The notes below the pieces were generated by a model that searched no databases, was not told the DNA's origin, and saw only the letters and a program-made list of their open reading frames with translations. The translations under genes were made by a program, and so were the position numbers. Shown piece by piece: positions 39,101 to 42,916 of a stretch of DNA of 64,000 bases. Each line of letters opens with the position of its first letter. Within the stretch, counting starts at the first letter, position 1. Source of the DNA: Plazaster borealis (taxonomy: Eukaryota; Echinodermata; Asteroidea; Forcipulatida; Labidiasteridae). The stretch lies in NCBI GenBank assembly GCA_021014325.1, contig CM037463.1:4583001-4647000 (forward strand). The letters run 5' to 3'.

Positions 39101-40868
39101 CAAGACTGCAATTATGACAATCGTGGTGTGCAGTTTATTATCCAGCAAATTGATAACAGGCAAGCAGGAATCAGGATTATTTTAATCCACAATTTTTCAG
39201 AAAAGGAGTCATAATCTGCTGTTGACAAACTGGGGGTTCAAATTGCCCACTTGGAATACATAAATTTACATGTAGGCAGTGTGTCCAAAATTCAAATTGG
39301 TTGTCCAAAAAATCTAGACGACTCTCTGGTAAGCAGTTCTATCGATTAGAGAACAACTTGTTACTTTCAATGGTACTAAGAGAGAAGATGCCTAATTCAG
39401 GTGTCAATGTTCACATTTATAGGTCAAATGGTGATAAGGGAAAGGTCACCTACAGTATGTTTTCGGTCAAATCTGCAAAATAAATTTGTGTACTGATACC
39501 ACATGTAGTGCTCATAGATTCTTGATGTTGCACCAAATAGCGGATGGTATAATCCGAAGTTAGAGTTGAAACAACTTGTGTTCTTTTTTAAATGTAACGG
39601 GGCATTTAAATATATAATGATGATACATGTATTTTGTGGTTACTGTTTTTATAAGCGCGTTACAATTACTCATATTTGTCAGTTCTAAATACAACAAGTG
39701 AAAAAAATAAAAATTATATTTAGGAATACAAGTTAATCATTTCATGCAAATATTTGCTTTTCAATATCAGGGAAAATCATTGAACGGGGATGTGATTGTG
39801 CATAATTGAAAAATCCTGGAAAAGGAAAATACATTTTATTTATCTTCGTCTAGAGATGATTTTCTTTCATCTGAACTACAATATAAATGAACTTCCTACA
39901 TCGCCACAAATGGAAATCTTGGAGTTCAGACACAAACGAGCTAAAATACACATCCTCCATTCGATAGCACTAGCAGCATCACATTTGGCAAAAATAAAAA
40001 TACTAAAAAATCCTGACAAATCAAATGTCTGTTGACCCTAAGTTTACATAAAAATTTCAATTTTGTTTTACCCTGTGTACCATTTGACACCGTTTCAGCA
40101 TGAACAGGGCCCAATTTCATTGCTCTGCTACCACAGAATTGTGCTCATTAATCACAACAATTACTTAGACTTTTTAGAAGATGCAGAAACCCTCGATTCA
40201 AAAAGGTACAAAGATTATATAACATTCAACACCAGTCGACCATGAAATTATGCACTTTTCAAAAGGTCACTCTTTGTATGGTGTAATTTATGTGTTGAAG
40301 ATATTATTGATTTTAGCTGCGATAATCGTAGCTCTTGGTTATGCCCTTAGACCTAAGTCTCAGACTAGAGCCACAACACTCAACAGAACATTATTTTCAT
40401 GCAAAATTTTCCAGTCTTTTCTGGCATTTTAAATGTACCCAACCAGTCTAGGAGTTTCGACTGTCGGATAGATCAAGGGTTACAATTATCACAAAAAATA
40501 TACCGATTCTCCACAATTTGAAAATCTTCATCATGGCCAAACAATTTTGAGTCTTTACCCATGGAAATTTTACAGCACAAAAAATAACATGCCTTACTCA
40601 ACAAAATATCGACAAATAAACCTATGTTTCACTGTATCTGTTGTGTTGTATTGTAACGTACATGCTGCAAAGACCAAAAATTGCATTTTAGCGCAAACCT
40701 ACACTGTGTAGGCTACACAAGCCCGCAAAATAAATAGAACCTGGACTTCGGTTGCACTGGTTATAAATGGAAATAATCTTTTTGCAATTATTTATAATTA
40801 TAATATACACATAAAATACAGAAACATTTTAAAAGGAGGAATTTGTATCATATTTCCTTACCTGACAT
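1033..40868 (-). CDS. KMT2C/D: KMT2C/KMT2D (MLL3/MLL4)-type histone H3K4 methyltransferase, N-terminal half, 28 exons, 3' incomplete
   Basis: Spliced minus-strand gene; the exons are listed separately. They join in frame through GT-AG introns into about 1,265 residues. Domain order: AT-hook (about 25-32); extended PHD1 (about 138-335); PHD2 (about 343-397); PHD3 with LVCDTCDKGYHTFC (about 398-440); PHD4 (about 441-537); basic GRPRGRGG linker (about 677-700); PHD5-7 (about 758-935) with LLLCDDCDISYHTYC; Lys/His-rich linker (about 1034-1080); acidic EAFFGKTLLD block (1159 on). Order and sequence match vertebrate MLL3/MLL4. By family knowledge this is the scaffold and catalytic subunit of the enhancer COMPASS-like complex (H3K4 monomethylation, with UTX, PTIP and PA1), a nuclear protein whose PHD fingers read histone H4/H3 tails and bind partners. 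The HMG, FYR and SET domains would lie left of position 1. In Drosophila the two halves are separate genes (Lpt and trr); this window cannot show which arrangement applies here. Confidence 0.95.
1310..1442. mobile_element. Fragment of the GGGCCCAATTTCATAGAG MITE
   Basis: Diverged right-hand copy ending TTTTTGAAATTGGGCCCT, with the internal TTTGCTAAGCA words of the family. Confidence 0.6.
2110..2325 (-). CDS. KMT2C/D: KMT2C/D exon 27
   Basis: A 216-nt, 72-codon exon from tatttag to ACAGAG/gtaaac. It opens EAFFGKTLLDSSRRKDGLEI (human EAFFGKDLLDTSRQSK) and continues as a Ser/Thr/His-rich low-complexity linker. Phase 0 on both sides. Confidence 0.95.
2519..2660 (+). mobile_element. tRNA-derived SINE head
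   Basis: Box A (TGGTCTAGTGG) and box B (GGTTCGAATCC) at tRNA-like spacing, with partial acceptor pairing CTCGG/CCGAG, but a degenerate anticodon arm and a non-tRNA tail. A related piece lies near 14427-14510. Read as a SINE and not a functional tRNA. Confidence 0.6.
2857..3156. mobile_element. MITE with CAGGGTTCTCCCC termini, copy 1
   Basis: Left end CAGGGTTCTCCCCAC, right end GGGGTGAACCCTG. It is inserted inside another repeat (compare 27588-27850, where the flanks are continuous around CCTGAT). Copies at 22680-22939 (opposite orientation) and 33783-34075. Confidence 0.75.
3400..3512 (-). CDS. KMT2C/D: KMT2C/D exon 26
   Basis: A 113-nt exon from catccag to CTCCAG/gtaatg. It encodes ERSSLVTSADISGNFE, KKKRRRRKKSNLQNSF and PSYLQ. 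Human has KIKKRYRKRKNKLEETFPAYLQ: a nuclear-localisation-like basic run followed by the FPxYLQ motif. Confidence 0.94.
4415..4546 (-). CDS. KMT2C/D: KMT2C/D exon 25
   Basis: A 132-nt exon from ttttgaaag to AGAGG/gtaaga. It encodes GVGGFTVRPVKFGCNPVSRA and a helical acidic stretch ending EVLEASIE. The GxGGF motif matches the IGGFMVRQ element after the PHD cluster in human KMT2C. The acceptor tract is short but T-rich. Confidence 0.88.
5253..5325 (-). mobile_element. tRNA-like SINE fragment
   Basis: On the minus strand it has a box A-like GGTCAGATGGTTAAGA and a perfect box B, GGTTCGAATCCC. Arms are too imperfect for a confident tRNA gene. Confidence 0.5.
5515..5712. mobile_element. MITE with GAGCTGCCAAC / GTTGGCAGC termini, copy 1
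   Basis: Second copy at 27370-27563 and a truncated one from 34164. Inside are shared words such as TTTCCATAATC and CAGAACATGGAAAGATTG. Confidence 0.7.
5721..5851. mobile_element. Palindromic MITE, CGATTTCAC family, copy 1
   Basis: Ends CGATTTCACAAA and TTTGTGAAATCG, with inner arms of AAGACTAGTCCTATCTC type. A longer, near-perfect palindromic copy is at 20049-20204. Confidence 0.8.
5952..6080 (-). CDS. KMT2C/D: KMT2C/D exon 24 (Lys-rich, polyhistidine linker)
   Basis: A 129-nt exon from caccttgcag to ACTGG/gtacat. It encodes a charged stretch (EIKEKNRERAKSESKEGK), eleven consecutive His (codons 6027-5995), then EKEKKKKHRSVYKLG. The phase-1 end joins exon 25 to give KLGVGGFTVR, aligning with human YRPGIGGFMVRQR and confirming the exon. 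The His run is mixed CAC/CAT. Confidence 0.85.
6819..7028 (-). CDS. KMT2C/D: KMT2C/D exon 23 (post-PHD conserved linker)
   Basis: A 210-nt exon from gccatgcag to AAAG/gtattc. It encodes FSVEGVSLTESGFRHFTSL, a basic HSRRPSLKSGSLAILQSL stretch and an acidic tail. Human has YTQDGVCLTESGMTQLQSL. The start is set by phase 1 (C + AG = Gln) carried from exon 22. Confidence 0.93.
7420..7656. mobile_element. hAT-like MITE (CAAAGATTATAGAG termini), copy 1
   Basis: Inverted ends CAAAGATTATAGAGTGCCG and CAGCGCTCTATAATCTTTG. Same family as 45881-46175 and 52082-52335, which carry 8-bp target duplications; no clear duplication here. Confidence 0.75.
8473..9160. mobile_element. Element of the 57-244 family interrupted by a second MITE (8550-9070)
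   Basis: The outer element (GGCATGATATTTGG ... AATATCATACC) is split by an insert that starts CAGGGCTCGAATTTG and ends CAAATTGAGACCTG. The insert is flanked by CATAG on both sides (8545-8549 and 9071-9075). A second copy of the inner MITE is at 28766-29139. Confidence 0.75.
9268..9437 (-). CDS. KMT2C/D: KMT2C/D exon 22 (end of PHD7 plus linker)
   Basis: A 170-nt exon from gttcgcag to AATCC/gtaaga. It encodes RWLHAACDGMETEEELERI, KGYVCLMCRPH (the last zinc ligands of PHD7) and a linker of PPEPIVAIENIQ type. Phase 2 in, phase 1 out. Confidence 0.96.
9940..10400. mobile_element. Inverted-repeat MITE next to the exon 21 donor
   Basis: Arms at about 9940-10024 and 10177-10263 are inverted copies (TGCAAAATTT...CATCTGATGACATCATTC). 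The right end carries GTGAGGTTAGAGACTTG and GAGGACTCTA words shared with 13020-13375 and 20774-21166. Confidence 0.7.
10431..10595 (-). CDS. KMT2C/D: KMT2C/D exon 21 (PHD7, first part)
   Basis: A 165-nt exon from tgtccag to CGAAAG/gtaacc. It encodes WCVCCLHCGATTPG, CEWMNNYTQCGPCASL and CRCSHCER. Human has CRHCGATSAGLRCEWQNNYT. In MLL4 the corresponding PHD binds the H4 tail (H4K16ac); that activity is known for the family and not shown here. Confidence 0.97.
10776..11040 (+). mobile_element. tRNA-derived SINE, diverged copy
   Basis: The head CACGGCCAAGCGG with a box B-like GGGTTTAAGTCCC is followed by the same body as 23693-24129 (GGATGGGACATTAAGTCGTA, AAAAGAACCCAG, CCCCGGTGTTTCTGGTT). Confidence 0.8.
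11277..11458 (-). CDS. KMT2C/D: KMT2C/D exon 20 (end of PHD5, PHD6)
   Basis: A 182-nt exon from attcctag to AAATG/gtaaaa. It encodes GWRCLDCTVCEGCGKASDEA and LLLCDDCDISYHTYCLEPPL, ending GGWKCK. Near identity to vertebrate MLL3/4 PHD6. Phase 0 in, phase 2 out. Confidence 0.97.
11671..11864. mobile_element. GGGCCCAATTTCATAGAGCT MITE, forward copy
   Basis: About 194 bp with termini GGGCCCAATTTCATAGAGCT and AGCTCTATGAAACTGGGCCC. It lies in KMT2C/D intron 19. Orientation is defined by CAGGATACCAG preceding GGTAACCTT. Confidence 0.85.
12207..12311 (-). CDS. KMT2C/D: KMT2C/D exon 19 (PHD5)
   Basis: A 105-nt exon from tctttcag to CATCAAG/gtagga. It encodes DMCVSCGSFGLGPEGRLLTC and SQCGQCYHPYCV. 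Human has DMCVVCGSFGQGAEGRLLAC at this point. Zinc ligands C-C-C-C-H-C are present. Confidence 0.97.
12389..12570 (+). mobile_element. tRNA-derived SINE, second family
   Basis: TTTGGCGCAGTGGTATC (box A) and GGTTCGAATCCCGCC (box B) are followed by a TGGATTGGGTTTTCAGTCGC body. Confidence 0.65.
12619..12960 (+). mobile_element. LINE 3' coding remnant, broken
   Basis: Conceptual plus-strand pieces RRRYLSHVHRMP, AKPPGGRPPKRSW and RLAQDRRGWRNIV match the C-terminal end of RTE/L2-like reverse transcriptase proteins (R-RYLGH...GRP-KRW...DR--WR). Frameshifts and stops make it a dead fragment. Confidence 0.6.
13020..13375. mobile_element. Inverted-repeat MITE next to the exon 18 donor
   Basis: Same family as 9940-10400: GTTAGAGACTTGTAATTTTT, CATGAGGACTCTATCTATTGG and AAATGAGTGCATCACAAAA. 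Its right edge is about 40 bp from the exon 18 donor. Confidence 0.65.
13415..13540 (-). CDS. KMT2C/D: KMT2C/D exon 18
   Basis: A 126-nt, 42-codon exon from cctttcag to ACACAG/gtacgt. It encodes KDDEEDTTMHTTVVLFSSSD followed by RFT. Human has KDDEENSMHNTVVLFSSSDKFT, so this conserved lead-in to the second PHD cluster is unmistakable. Confidence 0.97.
13742..13980. mobile_element. GGGCCCAATTTCATAGAGCT MITE, reverse copy
   Basis: In KMT2C/D intron 17, inverted relative to 11671-11864. Longer than usual because part of the element (GCTTACCAGAATAAGG) is repeated at the right end. Confidence 0.8.
14130..14322. mobile_element. GGGCCCAATTTCATAGAGCT MITE, forward copy
   Basis: 193 bp, intron 17, termini GGGCCCAATTTCATAGAGCT and AGCTCTGTTAAATTGGGCCC. 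Confidence 0.85.
14693..14884. mobile_element. GGGCCCAATTTCATAGAGCT MITE, reverse copy
   Basis: 192 bp, intron 17, opposite in orientation to the copy at 14130-14322. Confidence 0.85.
14945..15396. mobile_element. Tc1/mariner-like MITE with TA target duplication
   Basis: Ends CAGGGTGGTGCAAAAAGAAG and CGCACCACCCTG are inverted, each flanked by TA (14943-14944, 15397-15398). A half copy of the foldback element seen at 42531-42916 (about 15101-15313, bordered by TTAA on both sides) is nested inside. Confidence 0.8.
15543..15647 (-). CDS. KMT2C/D: KMT2C/D exon 17 (basic linker)
   Basis: A 105-nt exon from cacctctag to TCACAG/gtaata. It encodes GRGGFVGRKRGRHSAGAKRG and PKPKNKLSALLPSSQ, matching the Gly/Arg/Lys-rich segment before the second PHD cluster in MLL3. 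Probable DNA- or RNA-contacting, nuclear-targeting linker. Confidence 0.92.
16456..16596 (-). CDS. KMT2C/D: KMT2C/D exon 16 (basic linker)
   Basis: A 141-nt, 47-codon exon from aaatgcag to CACGG/gtaaga. It encodes DFTPISRKISSSL...GGGKPLDKLSQLGPFG, ending KKFGVGRPR. The region corresponds to human GKPAITKRKFSPGRPRSKQ. The final GRPR joins GRGG of exon 17 into an AT-hook-like core. Confidence 0.9.
16627..17150 (-). mobile_element. CR1/jockey-like LINE, 3' end fragment
   Basis: The minus-strand frame at 16989-16708 reads ...GRGAFGHIGPHPWNDLPYI and IRSSTSVATFKKLLKTEL, the standard C-terminal tail of this reverse transcriptase group. The 3' end is GCGCTATAAAAGAACC plus TATTATTATTA. Rightward, ancient sequence of the same element continues to about 17150. 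Confidence 0.75.
17291..17472 (-). CDS. KMT2C/D: KMT2C/D exon 15 (Ser/Asp-rich linker)
   Basis: A 182-nt exon from attatttacag to ACAGAG/gtaaga. It encodes TFTPRRSPATARSSPRHSS and then an acidic Ser-rich stretch ending DEPKRTE. The polypyrimidine tract before the acceptor is the TTATTATTG-type 3' tail of a LINE fragment (17479-18030). Confidence 0.85.
17479..18030 (-). mobile_element. CR1/jockey-like LINE, second 3' fragment, abutting exon 15
   Basis: Minus-strand translation contains LKILLLTFHCLQGTAPVYLQ and KYIPSRNLRSKSKSLLV, then a WNGTPEF-type tail after frame damage. Its 3' tail (GCGCTATACAAATACGG plus TTATTATTGTTATTA) runs directly into the exon 15 acceptor. Confidence 0.75.
18432..18528 (-). 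CDS. KMT2C/D: KMT2C/D exon 14 (Ser/Thr-rich linker)
   Basis: A 97-nt exon from ttaacag to GAGA/gtaaga. It encodes SNLEIGSRFSETRSSSTTLY, then a short acidic stretch. No domain. Assigned by splice sites, phase continuity and position between confirmed exons. Confidence 0.82.
18916..19252 (+). mobile_element. tRNA-derived SINE, 5' truncated
   Basis: Starts in the body (GTGTCCTTAAGCAAGACACT) and ends GCGCTATATAAGAGCCCAG plus TATTATTATT, like 23693-24129. The sequence just left (18717-18915) is unrelated to the tRNA head and unidentified. Confidence 0.8.
19285..19393 (-). CDS. KMT2C/D: KMT2C/D exon 13 (PHD4, end)
   Basis: A 109-nt exon from tctcacag to GACAG/gtcagc. It encodes YIHADCDN...CTYECRDC, closing PHD4. 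Human has KRWVHLECD here, so the usual aromatic Trp is Tyr. Phase 2 in, phase 0 out. Confidence 0.9.
19769..19963. mobile_element. GGGCCCAATTTCATAGAGCT MITE, forward copy
   Basis: Diverged copy (GGGCCAAATCTCACAGAGCT ... GCTCAATGAAACTGGACCC), directly left of another copy starting at 19965. Confidence 0.75.
19965..20321. mobile_element. GGGCCCAATTTCATAGAGCT MITE, reverse copy, with nested palindrome
   Basis: Back to back and inverted with the previous copy. It is interrupted by the palindromic element 20049-20204. Confidence 0.8.
20049..20204. mobile_element. Near-perfect 156-bp palindromic MITE
   Basis: Left arm GTCGATTTCACCAAACTC..., right arm ...GAGTTTGGTGAAATCGAC; the arms match almost base for base around a short centre (GTTAGGACCAGT). 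Same family as 5721-5851. Confidence 0.9.
20405..20598 (-). CDS. KMT2C/D: KMT2C/D exon 12 (PHD4, first part)
   Basis: A 194-nt exon from tttcacag to AAAAG/gtatga. It encodes NCRVCGDCGARTPG, RWHHNYTVCDSCYQQRNKG and CPICGKAY, ending in CDLCKR. It matches human CRICIECGTRSSSQWHHN and the CDNCYQQ segment. Its intron is invaded upstream by the MITE at 20774-21166. Confidence 0.96.
20774..21166. mobile_element. Inverted-repeat MITE in intron 11
   Basis: Both ends are visible: left AAAGTCTCTAAACCTCACGT, right ACGTGAGGTTAGAGACTTG. Inner inverted arms GGGTCTGTACATTCC / AGTACAGACC. It fills most of the 885-bp intron 11 and ends about 50 bp from the exon 11 donor. Confidence 0.75.
21217..21331 (-). CDS. 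KMT2C/D: KMT2C/D exon 11 (PHD3)
   Basis: A 115-nt exon from aataaacag to TGCAAG/gtaggg. It encodes QPGDDNKMLVCDTCDKGYHTF then GWKCK. The KMLVCDTCDKGYHTFCL core is almost invariant in the family. Confidence 0.97.
22211..22377. mobile_element. Foldback element, AGGGCTCTTTTCGAAACC-like family, copy 1
   Basis: Left TAGGGGCTTTTCCCAAACC, right GGTTTGGAAGAGGCCCTA, with GGGCTC / GAGCCA tandem words in the arms. Copies at 55197-55360 and 60200-60335. Confidence 0.75.
22407..22587 (-). CDS. KMT2C/D: KMT2C/D exon 10 (PHD2)
   Basis: A 181-nt exon from atcggcag to TGCAG/gtgagc. It encodes a complete PHD: CVICEAPG, LFCTSCGQHYHSTCL, then GWQCPNCKICQTC, where the last Cys pair starts PHD3. It matches human CAVCDSPGDLLDQFFCTTCGQHYH. 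Confidence 0.96.
22680..22939. mobile_element. MITE with CAGGGTTCTCCCC termini, reverse copy
   Basis: Ends ...GCATGGGGAGAACCCTG; the inside is the reverse complement of 2857-3156 (TTTCTACTTGATGTTTATCT). The left end is truncated. Confidence 0.7.
23004..23061 (-). CDS. KMT2C/D: KMT2C/D exon 9 (end of extended PHD1)
   Basis: A 58-nt exon from atttacag to AAAG/gtaaga. It encodes GIKSLALLCPEHLDLCEDK; the CPEH pair closes extended PHD1 (human LLCPEHIDQ). Too short for ORF detection, but both splice sites and both phases fit. Confidence 0.93.
23535..23639 (-). CDS. KMT2C/D: KMT2C/D exon 8 (extended PHD1, PHD core)
   Basis: A 105-nt, 35-codon exon from ttacacag to CCAG/gtatgt. It carries the zinc ligands CSYC, CMETGC and YHYPCAA of the PHD core. 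A full-length tRNA-derived SINE ends only about 50 bases upstream of its acceptor in the transcript. Confidence 0.96.
23693..24129 (+). mobile_element. Full-length tRNA-derived SINE
   Basis: The tRNA-like head has box A TGGCCGAGCGG and box B GGTTCGAATCC. The roughly 330-bp body contains GACGTTAAGCCGTAGGTCC. The tail is GCGCTATATAAG followed by (ATT)n. Best copy in the window; others are at 10776, 18916 and 48993. Confidence 0.9.
25094..25203 (-). CDS. KMT2C/D: KMT2C/D exon 7 (extended PHD1, pre-PHD zinc knuckle)
   Basis: A 110-nt exon from cgttcag to CCAG/gtgagg. It encodes TTAHHCCAAWSDGVCQ and LLNVDKAVFAGTNQ. The H-H-x-C plus W and the LxNVDKAV signature are diagnostic of the MLL3/4 extended PHD. 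Confidence 0.96.
27077..27204 (-). CDS. KMT2C/D: KMT2C/D exon 6
   Basis: A 128-nt exon from ccctcag to TTTCAG/gtgatg. It encodes EKSKSPRRIPPDNLESG...VDELGMVGHSDEPDVHV, aligning with human DELSLVGLPDAIDIQ between the two zinc-binding parts of extended PHD1. Phase 2 in, phase 1 out. Confidence 0.93.
27370..27563. mobile_element. MITE with AGAGCTGCCAAC / GTTGGCAGCTCT termini, copy 2
   Basis: Complete copy with matching inverted ends, in KMT2C/D intron 5. Confidence 0.75.
28038..28212. mobile_element. GGGCCCAATTTCATAGAGCT MITE, reverse copy
   Basis: Intron 5 copy starting GACCCAATTTCATAGAGC, with the reverse-orientation order GAGGTTACCAGCC then CTGGTATCCTGC. Confidence 0.75.
28766..29139. mobile_element. 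MITE with CAGGGCTCGAATT termini, copy 2
   Basis: Ends CAGGGCTCGAATTCG and AAATTTGAAGCCCTG. Same family as the insert at 8550-9070. Confidence 0.75.
29205..29423 (-). CDS. KMT2C/D: KMT2C/D exon 5 (start of extended PHD1)
   Basis: A 219-nt exon from aacacag to AAA/gtaagg. It encodes CSLCCCGEKSLLGQGDL, nearly the same as human CAFCYCGEKSSLGQGDL, which supplies the first zinc ligands of the extended PHD. A basic Pro/Arg-rich linker follows. A longer overlapping minus frame here (NTVKACCARYAAAE...) is a shadow. Confidence 0.95.
29989..30184. mobile_element. GGGCCCAATTTCATAGAGCT MITE, diverged copy
   Basis: Starts GGGCCCAATGTCACAAAGCT and ends CTATATGAAATTGGGCCCT, in intron 4. Confidence 0.75.
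30803..31072 (-). CDS. KMT2C/D: KMT2C/D exon 4 (acidic, Ser-rich linker)
   Basis: A 270-nt exon from cccttag to CCAG/gtcagt, phase 2 in and 2 out. It encodes a low-complexity acidic linker that begins RPIGDDDDDSSS and continues with Asp/Met-rich text up to NEPHPQA. It corresponds to the poorly conserved linker between the AT-hook and the extended PHD. No folded domain is visible. Confidence 0.9.
31420..31581. mobile_element. GGGCCCAATTTCATAGAGCT MITE, reverse copy, left end lost
   Basis: Ends AAGCAGCTCTATGAAATTGG, in intron 3. Confidence 0.7.
32023..32412. mobile_element. TTAA-flanked inverted-repeat MITE, copy 1
   Basis: Flanked by TTAA at 32019-32022 and 32413-32416. Ends GGGGTCTGTATACGTTTGG and CCAAACGTATACAATCCCT. 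Central hairpin CTGAGAAGCGTTACTG / CAGTAACGTTTCTCAG. Immediately left of exon 3. Confidence 0.8.
32532..32611 (-). CDS. KMT2C/D: KMT2C/D exon 3 (AT-hook)
   Basis: An 80-nt exon between accacacag and GAAG/gtattt. In the frame set by exon 2 it reads ...MRRGRGRPRKDGHSP, the same AT-hook found near the start of human KMT2C (RGRPRKDG). The AT-hook binds the minor groove of AT-rich DNA. The overlapping ATG frame (MPTKEQ...) is a shadow. Confidence 0.92.
33783..34075. mobile_element. MITE with CAGGGTTCTCCCC termini, copy 3
   Basis: Complete copy: CAGGGTTCTCCCCATGC ... CTCGGGAGAACCCTG, in intron 2. Confidence 0.8.
34405..34770 (-). mobile_element. CR1/jockey-like LINE, third 3' fragment
   Basis: Minus-strand translation AWGDYSFSHAGLTLWNSLPL is the reverse transcriptase C-terminal motif. 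The 3' tail is TATATAGCGC-like followed by TTATTATTATTTT on the minus strand. Confidence 0.65.
34930..34970 (-). CDS. KMT2C/D: KMT2C/D exon 2
   Basis: A 41-nt exon between ttattgacag and GAG/gtatgtg. It encodes RKKKFPRFKGEAE, a basic stretch like the nuclear N-terminus of the family. It enters in phase 1 and leaves in phase 0. The other two frames either stop or break the join to exon 3. Confidence 0.8.
37246..37284. repeat. C12-A27 homopolymer run
   Basis: Twelve C followed by twenty-seven A, in intron 1. Confidence 0.95.
38690..38838. mobile_element. GGGCCCAATTTCATAGAGCT MITE, 5' truncated
   Basis: Contains GCTTATCAGAATAAGGTTAC and ends TATATGAAATTGGGCCT, in intron 1. Confidence 0.7.
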
Positions 40869-41420
40869 ACCTGCCGTCTAGGAAAGGACGGCTACAGACG
40901 GAACACAGACTTCATTGTACATTCTGATGTAAAAAATATGGGATGTTTTGTTTTTACAACTTCTCGTCTCCGGTTTTAAAATCTGTTTTTCCTGCCCTGG
41001 GCATTGAAGACTTCAACGGCGCTCACACAATTAAAATCTCACGAGATGAAATAATTGTTTAGCCTGGGATGGTGTAAATGAACTAAACGTGAAAATCTGT
41101 ACTCGACACACACCAGCGATAAGCTTTTCCTGTCGCGTCGTTAACTCCCCTCCGATCCTTTTCACACACCGTACCCACCCGCCGCTGACGACCTCGGATA
41201 ATTTGCCAGGACTAACTGCAAAATTTGATTACAACCGGACAATTTTCGCCTTCAATTGTACCTTCAATATACCTAGTATTTGTCTCGCACATTATTTACC
41301 ACACAGCGGTTCGTCCACAGCACAATTTGAACGGGCATTACTGGAATTTTCACTGAAACAAAGCGTTGTTAATTTTCCCTTGCATACGTTTATTCTGAAG
41401 CAGCCGCCATCTTGAACCAC
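40862..41420 (-). CDS. KMT2C/D: KMT2C/D exon 1: 5' UTR plus start codon (coding part 40862-40868)
   Basis: Only seven coding bases, ATG TCA G, precede a strong donor (CAG/gtaagg). They encode Met-Ser and the first base of Gly, which exon 2 completes to give MSGRKKKFPRFK. An in-frame TAG at 40880-40878, four codons upstream, shows that translation cannot start further upstream in this exon. The -3 base is G. A separate short upstream frame (ATG AAG TCT ... TAG) lies just 5'. The 5' end is inferred from the YY1-type motif near 41,414, and the UTR may contain an unrecognised intron. Confidence 0.75.
41403..41414 (-). promoter_or_regulatory. YY1-type promoter motif of KMT2C/D
   Basis: On the minus strand this reads CAAGATGGCGGC, the consensus YY1 site typically found just downstream of housekeeping transcription starts in sense orientation. 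It lies about 545 bases upstream of the start codon. The ATG inside it opens a five-codon upstream frame (MAASE, stop). The transcription start is inferred to lie just to the right, about 41,420-41,450; no TATA box was seen. Confidence 0.55.
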
Positions 41421-42530
41421 TTTACTCTAAATGACCTCGACAAATTTGATAACCGAAAAGTAGTTCAGCCGATATATCTTCTGTTAACTGTTTATGTTTT
41501 AACGAATAAAAATCTTCTTAAAACAAAATGAGTATCACAAATCGTCAAAATAACGGATATAAAAATGAGTGAAATCCCTTGACTGATTCGGAAATTGAAA
41601 TAAAAAGGATTTGAAACAAACGCGGAGTAATTTTCTTGTAATGATTAAATGACCTCTTTATTATGCTAATTTCTACGTACGAATGATGAAGGATGCCGAC
41701 CCGTCGTTTGTAGGTTTATCAATGAGAGCATTTTCGTACGGGGTTTTTAAATCAAAATATTGTATGCACTAAGTGGACGTGCCCTACCTGGCGTCCAAGG
41801 ACTACCTTGAATTCATCTTATCGCGAGCAAACTTCAGTGGGAATACTGAAAGAACGTGGATATTCATACAGAGGCATTTATCATGATTCGTGATATTATC
41901 TGAAGGTGAATGCAGTGTTGTTAGGATTTAGCAGAGCAGACACAGGAAACGGAGGTCCGTTTGCTGGCTGGGGACGCTCTACACCATGCCCACCACAGCC
42001 GGTGTGTGTGCGCACGACACGGAAGGGACCAGTAGGCTTACGTGGTTATTAATATAATAATTATCAGTAATAATTAAAATATATATATATATAGATTTAC
42101 ATAATGATAATAAAAACTATATCATGATAATTCCAAATCTCAACTAATCACACACGGGGGAAAAGATACACAAGACAAAAATCCCACAAAACAACAACAA
42201 ACATCAACAACAACAACAGCTGACATTCATATAAAAATTGCTGGGAAATTTATATAGGCATAAGGCGTTGTACACAATAGCAGAATGGTGTCCCTGTAAG
42301 TGTAATATCCACGTACATAGTTGGCAAAAGGCTCAATCTTTTTATTTTATGTATTTATTTAATTATTTGTGTTTAATATAAGGATTTTTTTGTGTTTTTT
42401 GTTTGTTTGTTTTTTTGTTGTTCGAGGGTTTTTGCCCGTAGATTGAACTCTGTGACAGTCTGTGATTTGTCTGGTTCGTTGTGATCAATAAAGCATTACT
42501 GTGAAATTATTGGCCAAGCACCACTATTAA

Positions 42531-42916
42531 AGGGACACGTTGCCTTGAAGAATCGGGCGAGTTGGTCTACAAAAGCATTTGTATCCGTTTGTTATAAAAT
42601 GCATATGGTTAGAAAGATGTTTTAAAAGTAGAATACAATGATCCACACAAATATGTCTCGAAACCGCGTGGTTTTCCTTTTACATCGTGAACAAACACGG
42701 TCGGCCATTTTGTGGAGTCAACATTTTTGACTCCACAAAATGGCCGACCGTGTTAGTTCACAAAGTAAAAGGAAAACCACGCAATTTCGAAGCATATTCG
42801 TGTGGATCATTGTATTCTACTTTTATAACGTCTTTCTAACCATATGCATTTTATAACAAACGGTTACGAACGCTTTTTTGTTGACCAACTCGTCCGATCC
42901 AAGGCAACGTGTCCCT
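42531..42916. mobile_element. 386-bp foldback element flanked by TTAA
   Basis: Almost the whole element is an inverted repeat: AGGGACACGTTGCCTTG ... CAAGGCAACGTGTCCCT around the centre TCAACATTTTTGA. TTAA at 42527-42530 and 42917-42920 suggests piggyBac-type mobilisation. Confidence 0.85.

Larger units (their letters stand above)
34971..40861 (-). other. KMT2C/D intron 1, about 5.9 kb, no coding sequence seen
   Basis: AT-rich intron with GTACAT-type simple repeats, a C12-A27 run (37246-37284) and one MITE copy (38690-38838). The short frames inside have no recognisable homology and no splice context. Position and size suit first-intron regulatory elements, but nothing specific can be supported. 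Confidence 0.6.

Noticed and set aside
40890..40915. ATG AAG TCT as the KMT2C/D start
   Set aside because: This frame reaches TAG after seven codons and is out of frame with exon 2; kept only as an upstream ORF.
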